64,000 nt of DNA, from positions 1-64,000 of the forward strand of contig ARYC01002471.1 of the NCBI GenBank assembly GCA_000711775.1, in the 5' to 3' direction. The stretch is from Oxytricha trifallax. Taxonomy: Eukaryota > Ciliophora > Spirotrichea > Sporadotrichida > Oxytrichidae. The notes below the pieces were generated by a model, which searched no databases, was not told the DNA's origin, and worked only from the letters and a program-made list of their open reading frames with translations. The position numbers and the translations under genes were made by a program. Shown piece after piece: positions 56,645-64,000 of the stretch (its first letter is position 1; each line of letters starts with the position of its first letter).

Positions 56645-56745
56645 CAATTCGACTATACTTCCTCAGAGTAAAACTCTTTGATTTTTTAGGAATCCTAGAA
56701 AGCACTTTTAACCTAATAAAATTGCTATTTCATTTCAATTTTATT
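56630..56745 (+). repeat. Second copy of the ~110-bp repeat at 39998-40110
   Basis: Same ordered words as at 39998: AAGATTTATGAGC, GACTATACTTC, AGGAATCCTAGAA. Confidence 0.65.
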
Positions 56746-57619
56746 TTTCTTATTTTTCAAGCACTATCCTTTTCTTCCTATAAATAAAAATATATTTTTA
56801 ATTTTTTACTATTTTTTTTGCCATTTACTTTTCATTTAATGATTTATTTTTATTATTTTTTTTTTAATTTATCTAAAAATTACTCCCTTTTAATTTTTAT
56901 ATAATTTAATAACATCGATTATATAAATTTTTCGATTTAAGTTTTTAATCACTCATATTTATTTTATTACTAAAATACTTTTTATCTAACTATTAAAATA
57001 AATCTACTTATGATCTTTATTTTATTTTTTTAGAAATAATTGAATAATTATGTTAAATTAAAATTTCTATTGTAATATAAATATTTATATGTAATTGCGG
57101 AACACAATTACCGTTATTAATTCTTATTTTTTTTGTGGATAATTATTTAAATAATTTATTATTTAAATAATTTAATCACAAATAGATTTCCTTCTATATA
57201 ATTTAAAATTATTGCCATTTAACTCAATTTAAATCTATGGTTTAATAATATTATAATTAGAATATTATTTTTCTTAGCATTTATTAATTAATTATATTAA
57301 TTATTATAATTATATGGTTAACTTACATGTCTATTTTTCTTATATCAATTTGATTATTTATTTTATAGGTATTTAATTTCATATTCCTATATTAGTTATG
57401 TATTAATAAAATGCTTCTTTATCGGGTCTATATAATAGATTTTTATGCTTTTGTAGACTCTGTGATTCGTTGCAGTTCATCAATATTTTTAACTTAGTTT
57501 TTTGTTTCACAGTATATTTTCCAATTTGCTATCATTAACATGACAATAAATTTAGTATAAAATTTAAGAATTTGAATGAATGATTAAATCTAAGATTGAA
57601 ATACTCGTAAATATGTCAG
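56746..57619. other. Very AT-rich spacer
   Basis: About 15-20% GC; no gene or repeat recognised. Confidence 0.55.
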
Positions 57620-60331
57620 AGCAGATTACAATTTTACTTCTCTCCTCATAGTTTAACTTTTCTTGTTCAATGATAACCTTTTGTATGCAGACTCCCCGAC
57701 CAATTGCTTTAAATCATCGAGAGTCTTTACAACATCCTGCTCTTCTTATGCTTCTGAAATAGCTTCAATTAGAGCTTTGCTGAATCGTTTTTTAGATAAG
57801 AGCTACAAGTTGCTCGAGTTTGTCGAGCTTTTCAATTGATTTCTACTTAAACTTATGCATAAACTGTTACTTTGGCAAGTTAGATACTGGGAAATATTTC
57901 GACTGCAATGCTCCCATTCTCCTCGAGCTCCTGCCCCTCATTTGTAGATATTGGCTCTCTGATTCGATTTCGCATGCAATGAGTACTTAAGCATCATTTC
58001 TAAATCTCGTATTGTAGCCATAGTTCTCATCATTACCGAGGATTAATATTCCATTTTACCATGATTAGATTTCCTCCAACGTTGCTTGAGTGATTCCCAT
58101 TCCCACCTAGACCAAGTCCATTTACGTGGTCATGTCTCGAAGAATAGGCTTCTCATGATCGTTACAAAAGATTATCAGAGGACTTCTCAGGCAGCATTCC
58201 TTTATTTCCTCCTTTAGTTTTGAGAGTCTATCATCGACATTTGATCATCAAGGACTTCGCCACCCTAATCTTGACTCAATAAATGCACTAGTTCGTATTC
58301 ACTTTTAAACTTCAAAACTTTGGGTGATATACACACATGAGCAAGGATTCTCTGGGTTCCTTAATCGCAAATAGCGCTGAACATGTAGGGATTGCACAAT
58401 CCTAAATCCCAGAGACCATAAATTTTACCATCATAGTAGAGAAAGGGATGCTTCCACGAAATTTGATCAAATTTATCAATGATCAGAACATCGTAAAGAT
58501 TCTTAGTTTTGTAAAAGTTTTTTATAGTCTCTATCTGCAGCTAAATGCCTAGAGGTTGAAGAAACTTCTAGGTTTGTAATTTAAGAATATTATCCGGAAC
58601 TCGGATAGGTACTTTCTTGCCATGTTGGATCCAATAACAAGCCAATAGCTCCTTAATCCAAGTTTTTCCAGATGCAGTTGGTATAAAGATATATACTTAG
58701 CTTTTTTCTGTTGATGACTCAAAATTATTGCAGATATTGTCTATTAGTAAAAAATGAATGCTTGCAATCTTAACAAGTTTCCTACATTTATTACGAGCAT
58801 CTTGAAATTTCATCAATCGACACTAAGTAAATTGCATTCGCAGTCTTTGAGAACTCTTGCCAAATTTACTGACTCTTGGATACAATCTCAGATTAGGACT
58901 TTTAATTATGCGAGCTAGAGTGTCGCTTACAAAGCTCAAACATCCACATAGCCTCATCGTGTTCAAATTTTTACTCTAACAAATCGAGTTAAAGTCCTTC
59001 ACAGATTAAAGCACCAATACTAAGTCGCACCAGTTGTAAGATGATGTGCGGGCGCTTCGAGAGCATCGTGAGAAGAATTGTCCTCTGTAAATATACACCT
59101 ATAAGCACAGCCAGCTTACCTGAAAGGTTCTGCATAATCTTCGTTAATGAAATCAAAGTAATCAGATCTTCTCTAAAAAGCTTGTTGACCTTTTATATTG
59201 TTGAGATGAAGTCATTGTAAAGAAAATTATTCTTGTTTTTTACGATTAAATGCGCCTCTTTTTCATTGAACACATTCTTGACTAGAAACTATTTAAAGAT
59301 CTCCAGGCTTTCAGGAGAAGGGATGGTCTACAGCGTTGAAAGTGAATTAAGATCTAGCAATAGAGGTATCAACCCAATTGTAATCAGTTACCTGTTATCT
59401 TTTAGGTGTCTGTTTATAGATGATGCCATCGTCCCTAAAATTGTTCTCTAAACACTTCATAAAAAAAGTGAGTGTCAACGCTATGATTTAAATATGGATA
59501 GAGCGTGTGGATCAGAGTCTGACTTTAAAATGGCAACTCTTTAATAGAGTAGAGGCAGCCAAATGGAACCTGAAAATTTGTGATTGAGAGTAACTCTTGA
59601 ATTTCCTCACAATTTGTTAAATCTCCCTCGTTTGGAACAATAAGATTATATGCTTCTGATGATGTTTAAGCTGACAATCAACACTGTCAACATAGAAGTA
59701 TTTATCTTGGATGAAGGACTGATTTAATTTTTGTACCAAACTATGCTGAAATCCTTCATCAAGATCTGCAAAATGCTGAATGAGGAAGAATGATAATTTT
59801 GAAATATTAATAGAAGCTTATCTCGCTATCGTAGTGTTGTCGCATAAAGTTTTAAATCTTGACTTCTGAATACTTTTGTTGGTTTTGAGCGGCACCTCTT
59901 ATGCTGATCGTCTTTTCTAAAACTTTGAGTCTTCCTTGATCTTTACTCAGCCAAGAGCTCACCTCAAAGATTTTTTCCTGACTCGGATATATTTTTTAAT
60001 ATATCACAATCTAGCTCGTTTAGTGGGTATTCTGATACCTTTGATAGTCTGTTTGTCTTTATAAGTTTTTTATAGTTGTAAGTTATCAAGCCCAAAACCT
60101 TTTTGGACTCAGAACATGGAGCCTTAGGCTCAAGCTGATTTTAGAACTACTTAAACTCAGAATGTGTTTTCTAGATTCTACTTCGATTTTCTTTGCATTT
60201 GTAATTTAATCTCTTTTGATTAGGTCTGCTGTTGATTTAGATACTCCTGACATCGTAGACTTGGTGGTTGACAGCTTTGACTAAAATCTTGAATCATCAT
60301 TATCGTACATTGATTCTGAAGAATCGCTCAT
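57620..60331 (-). pseudogene. SF2 helicase-like protein, decayed
   Basis: ATG 60331 (MSDSSESMYDNDDSRFQ). N-terminal ~450 codons are poorly conserved, with frameshifts. Then motif I IFIPTASGKTW (about 58657-58690), motif II VLIIDKFDQISW (DEAD-box position with Lys for Glu), SPLIIFCND (motif IV-like), ILILGNDENYGYNTRF (motif V-like), and QMRGRSSRRMG (motif VI, about 57921-57946). The order and spacing are those of SF2 helicases. A Lys-rich coiled-coil tail follows. At least three frameshifts or TGAs. Substrate unknown; it is not the same protein as the SecA-like gene next to it. Confidence 0.62.
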
Positions 60332-60505
60332 TTTCAATTTTTGAATTTGTGATTATTTTTTATCATGAGAAATTTAAATTTAAATCACTTAATCTGGAAC
60401 TAAAACATCATGTATTTATCAAATTTTTTTTAGAATAAGCGAATTGTATAAATAAATATTCAAAATTTATATATGCAACTTTGTTTATCTAATGGTTTAT
60501 ATTAA

Positions 60506-61507
60506 GCGAGTATAATTAAAATGGGGAGACTGTTAAAAATAAATCAAAAAAGAGATCAAATAAAATTATGTTCATATCAATACACATGATTAAAGATAAA
60601 ACAGTCACTAACTTGAATTAAGTTTGAGTATATCCTTATTTAACTTTAATTAATTAATCAACTATCTAAAAATGGAATTTTTATTTTTTTCATCTTTTCC
60701 ATTTCATTTCTATTTTAGGGCAGTGAACTAGTTAATGCTGTAGCTGATCTTAAAGTTTTTCATAAATTTTTCTAAGATATCTTCATCATATCTTCAGGGT
60801 ATCTTCAGGATATCTTCCTTAAAAAATAAAAAGTGTGGAGAGTGTGGAGTTTGGCAATAATAACAGTAACAATAATAGCAACAATAATAGCAATAACACT
60901 AGTAAAATCAATATCAAGCATTATTAGAGTGTGTTTGAAATTCTGATGGAATTTCAAAATATTAAAAATCAGAGATTTTTTTCATATTCACAATCATCAT
61001 CTTACTTTTCATCTTCAACACTAAATCTATTAACAAAAATTTTCTCAAAATTTGGATTTTTTAGGAAAAATCCACAGACTCTAATAATGCTTGATATTAA
61101 TTTTACTTGTGTTATTGCTATTATTGTTGCTATTGTTGTTACTGTTATTATTGCTAAACTCCACACTCTCCACACTTTTTATTTTTTAAGGAAGATATCC
61201 TGAAGATACCCTGAAGATATGATGAAGATATCTTAGAAAAATTTATGAAAAACTTTAAGATCAGCTACAGCATTAACTAGTTCACTGCCCTAAAATAGAA
61301 ATGAAATGGAAAATATTGAAAAAAACATTAAAATTCCATTTTTAGATAGTTGATTAATTAATTAAAGTTAAATAAGGATTTACTCAAACTTAATTTCAAT
61401 TAGTGACTGTTTTATCTTAAATCATGTGTATTGATATGAACATAATTTTACTATGATCTCTTTTTTGATTTATTTTTAACAGTCTCCCCATTTTAATTAA
61501 TACTCGC
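60506..61507. mobile_element. 1.0-kb palindromic (foldback) element flanked by TTAA
   Basis: Arms 60506-60930 and 61078-61507 are inverted copies, over 90% alike by eye, around a ~150-bp unpaired centre. Tips GCGAGTA...TACTCGC lie directly inside TTAA on both sides (60502-60505 and 61508-61511). The arms contain GTGTGGAGAGTGTGGAG and a run of AACAATA(G/A) trinucleotides. A TTAA target is typical of piggyBac-type transposases, which hypotrichs are known to have. The plus frame at 60931-61203 lies mostly within the palindrome and is not a gene. Confidence 0.75.
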
Positions 61508-62483
61508 TTAATAACAATAATTTTAGAAATGTATATATTTGATTATGTTAGAAAATTGGGGCAAAAGTAAGAAAAATTTGCTACTTTTGCCCCACTTTTA
61601 AGAATGTCTGATTTTACTATTTTAATGGTTTGTATATTTAATTCATTGCAATATTTTGCAAGTATATTTACTTATTTATTTTATTTAACTTTTATTAAAA
61701 AAATAATTAAAAAAATCAGTACATAATCATTAATTCTGATTGGTAAATTATTGGTATAATTATTTTTTTAATTAAATGTTTTAACTATATAATTTCTTAA
61801 AAATCAGGATTCTATTATAGATAAAAATAGATCAGAGATATATTAAAATATACTTTTATTTTAACTAAATTATACAATCATAATTCATAAGGAATATTTA
61901 AAAACCTAAAGTTATATTATAGTCTTTATTAAACTTATATATAAGTAAGTTATCAGTAATAGTATGATTGAGTTTAAACTAAAATGATTCCTAAAATTTT
62001 TGAATTTTATTTCTTACTTATAGGAATCTTGATTATTTGTTATTTTTAATTCATGACTATACATTCTATAATATTCAATAAGTATGAACTATATATATTC
62101 TTTATTTATTTCTACATTCCACTTATAAAAATAAATCTTGATAATTATTAGAATTGATAAAAGGAGGTTGGTCATACCCTAAATTTGAAAACAAAATATT
62201 TTTTTTAAATAATCACAAAAATGTCCCCAAAAAACCTCAATAATCACAGATAATCACAGACTAAAAAATATATATTTTTATAAATAAAATGATCAAAGCC
62301 CCCCCCCTACTTTTTCTAAAATCGATTCTACATATGATGTTTCCACATTCAGAAATATTATTTCAATTATATTAGCTGTTTTTCTTATAGTTAAGGTGAG
62401 TATTAATATTTATTTTTAATTGGCTCTAGGTAATATCATCTATGGTGATGAATTCCATCAAAAGATCATTTAACCAATTTTAA
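61508..62483. other. AT-rich spacer with one small hairpin
   Basis: GGGGCAAAAGTA and TACTTTTGCCCC form a 12-bp stem at 61558-61595. A C-run lies at 62300. No gene supported. Confidence 0.5.
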
Positions 62484-63292
62484 ATGAATGATAGCCAAGC
62501 TGAGAACAGCACCCTAAGGATCACCCCTAACGAGTTGGGCGGGAATTTCAAGTTTAAGCTGGAAATTTACATATACCTTAGAAAGATTCGTAATTTTCTT
62601 AGCTCATAATAATCTATACTTGGGTACTACATGCCACCAATCGACGGAGTCAACAGAGAATACTTGAGATTAATTTTTAAGGGAACCAAGAGACTTCTGA
62701 ATATGGATCAGATCAAGATGGTGAAGGTGCCAAAGTATGATGAACTCTCGGTAGACAGCTTTACATGCAAGTGTGTAACGACCAAAAGCTGAGCATCTAC
62801 CTACCTGATATGTCAGAGAAGTCTAAACCTTTAGACAGGCAATACTTCTTTAATGTTCTCAACACAATTCAGCCAGAGTGTCTCTCACACTTTATCAACA
62901 AGTAAAAGAGAAACAGAAATAGCGCGGATGTTTAAGGATGAAAGAACGACTTCATCCTCATCTCTAACGATTGGTTCTCACAGCTAAGCAGCCATCCCTT
63001 TATTTCAAGTATCTTACCCTACCTACCTTAAACTTATTAATGTTTAGAAAAATGGGGGAGGACTATGCAGCTCTTGAAAGCTTCTACTAAACTTATATAG
63101 ACTAGAAAACCTAAGCAATCGCCTCCAAAAGTTTTTTCCCTTAAGAGATTCAGGGTAATACAGCATGCCTCAGCTAGCAAATGGATCAGACCAAGTGATG
63201 GATCTCGGTTGATGGAGACAAACACCACAATGCTTGATTCTCAATCCGACGCTGGCACCATGAACAAAAAAGCAATGAGATTTTACTTTTGA
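62484..63292 (+). pseudogene. Element Z homologue of the TBE 22-kDa protein
   Basis: ATG 62484 (MNDSQAENSTLRITPNELGG). Blocks: GVNREYLRLIFKGTKRLL, VKVPKYDELSVDSF (TBE: IEIPNYPEISVTNLY), then after a 1-2-nt shift near 62770 LSIYLPDMSEK, LDRQYFFNVLNTIQPECL (TBE: PERNSFFGILATLKPEY), a TGA near 62939, then SNDWFSQLSSHPFIS. A 39-nt GT-AG intron (63009-63047), in the same position and phase as in TBE, leads to KKWGRTMQLLKASTK. Ends SDAGTMNKKAMRFYF (TBE: DAGAGTKRRN). Clear homologue with one shift and one TGA. Confidence 0.75.
63009..63047 (+). other. 39-nt intron candidate in Z 22-kDa gene
   Basis: GTATC...TTTAG, phase 1 after the Ser of HPFIS, the same position as the 26-nt introns of TBE-B/C/D. 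Confidence 0.6.
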
Positions 63293-63327
63293 GCTTTTAA
63301 AAGCATAATTTAAATTAACATCATAAA

Positions 63328-64000
63328 TCAAACTTCAACATTTTCTTCCTGCATATTTTTTCTTATAATTCCATCATCAATACTGCAGAATGCTTGCTTA
63401 AAAACTCGCTTTACATCATTCTTTTCATCTTGTCCGACTATCTTCATCTTTATCCTCTTGAATTAGTTCTTAAGTACCAAAAATTATTCTCTTTGGGGTT
63501 GTATGAGAGTATAATGGAGTAAAAATGAGAGAGATTCATAGCTTCTCGATCAAAGCTTTGACCTTCTTACTGTGATGTATACTTAAGTTGTCAAGGACCA
63601 CTGCAAGCTTATTTGTCAAGTTTTGTTCATGCAACCTAATGATTAAAATCGTAATACTTTTCAATGTCCACTGACTTTTCATAATTGTAGTATAGTTCCA
63701 GACCGCTGACAGAAGACACTCCAGCAACTACCACAATGCTTTTCTTGAATTGTAATTTGTCTTTCACTTCAATATTTTGATATCGATTGCTGAACTCTTG
63801 CTTGAGATTGGCCGGGTATGTGAACATCAACTCGTCAATAAAAACTACTTTCCTTCCTTATTGTAGTGCATCAGTTCGCTTGCTTTTCATTTCCTAAAAT
63901 AGCCCTTGCGTTTTAAGGTTTAAGTTGGGCTCATTTACTTGCTCACTCAAATGAACTCTCTCTTAATTTCTTTTTCTTTATAAATTCTAGAAAGTTTTGA
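63328..64000 (-). pseudogene. Element Z DDE transposase (partial, window edge)
   Basis: From the window end leftwards: VVFIDELMFTYPANL (first Asp), then VVVLDNLSIHHSKKV (second Asp), then after a frame change near 63540 SYNPKENNFWYL (Glu block), to TGA 63328-63330. Spacing from the second Asp to the Glu is 33-34. It converges with the Z 22-kDa gene, 35 bp apart, the arrangement also seen in TBE and X. The N-terminus is outside the window. Confidence 0.72.

Noticed and set aside
60931-61203. Plus-strand ORF of 90 codons
   Set aside because: Lies across the loop and arm of the 1-kb palindrome and reads the trinucleotide repeat; not a gene.
1-64000. CRISPR array, rRNA or tRNA genes
   Set aside because: No regularly spaced repeats with unique spacers, no rRNA-like conserved blocks and no cloverleaf with a T-loop GTTCRANNC was noticed; a covariance search would settle tRNAs.

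Overview
The window reads as germline (micronuclear) DNA of a stichotrich/hypotrich ciliate of the Oxytricha/Stylonychia type. Three things support this. (1) Conserved protein families stay open only if TAA and TAG are read as glutamine and TGA is the sole stop. (2) Transposon ends carry the G4T4/C4A4 telomeric repeat of hypotrichs, the hallmark of TBE (telomere-bearing element) transposons. (3) Genes are islands in a sea of very AT-rich DNA crowded with mobile elements. All protein readings below use that code; read with the standard code, almost every gene here breaks into fragments.

Layout. 1-5220: the end of TBE-A and a complete TBE-B face each other across a 171-bp GC-rich island. 5604-8496: two nested/abutting elements with long terminal inverted repeats; the first carries a Rep gene (degenerate HUH-type N-terminus plus SF3 helicase, as in CRESS-DNA replicons). 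9050-38945: two inverted copies of a ~2-kb repeat enclose ~30 kb that holds a non-coding element with an 8-bp target duplication (11793-13940), TBE-C (14789-18937), GC-richer coding-like islands (19.7-22 kb), a decayed reading frame (22.3-24.7 kb), and a second Rep element (26106-28247). The right copy of the repeat is split by element X (~33.65-38.39 kb), which carries a DD34E transposase, a homologue of the TBE 22-kDa protein, a zinc-finger protein and an intact MT-A70 adenine methyltransferase. 40.2-50.8 kb: element Y carries the same four gene types (order changed, decayed) and has been hit by TBE-D (41012-45126) and a small Rep-family MITE (46395-46806). 51-53 kb: an element with hairpin-forming terminal repeats. 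53.1-56.6 kb: a SecA-like ATPase gene in two halves on opposite strands. 57.6-60.3 kb: a decayed SF2 helicase-like gene. 60.5-61.5 kb: a 1-kb palindromic element flanked by TTAA. 62.5 kb to the end: another 22-kDa/transposase element (Z), running off the window.

How the genes fit together. Four lineages (TBE, X, Y, Z) share a DD34E (IS630/Tc1-like) transposase and the '22-kDa' partner protein. In TBE, Y and Z that partner has a tiny intron at the same place. The zinc-finger module is fused to an atypical protein kinase in TBE but sits beside an MT-A70 methyltransferase in X and Y. A second, unrelated group uses a Rep-helicase, long inverted repeats with TGTACAAT iterons, and left junctions at TAATATT, the nonanucleotide core nicked by CRESS Reps. 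The clearest evidence for precise element removal is TBE-D: it interrupts the Y methyltransferase gene after codon 20, and removing it with one copy of its 3-bp duplication restores the reading frame.

Limits: alignments were done by eye, boundaries of X, Y, Z and the ~2-kb repeat are approximate, and long open frames in ~20-25% GC DNA are weak evidence under a one-stop code, so unlabelled AT-rich frames are scored low. No rRNA, tRNA or CRISPR array was seen.
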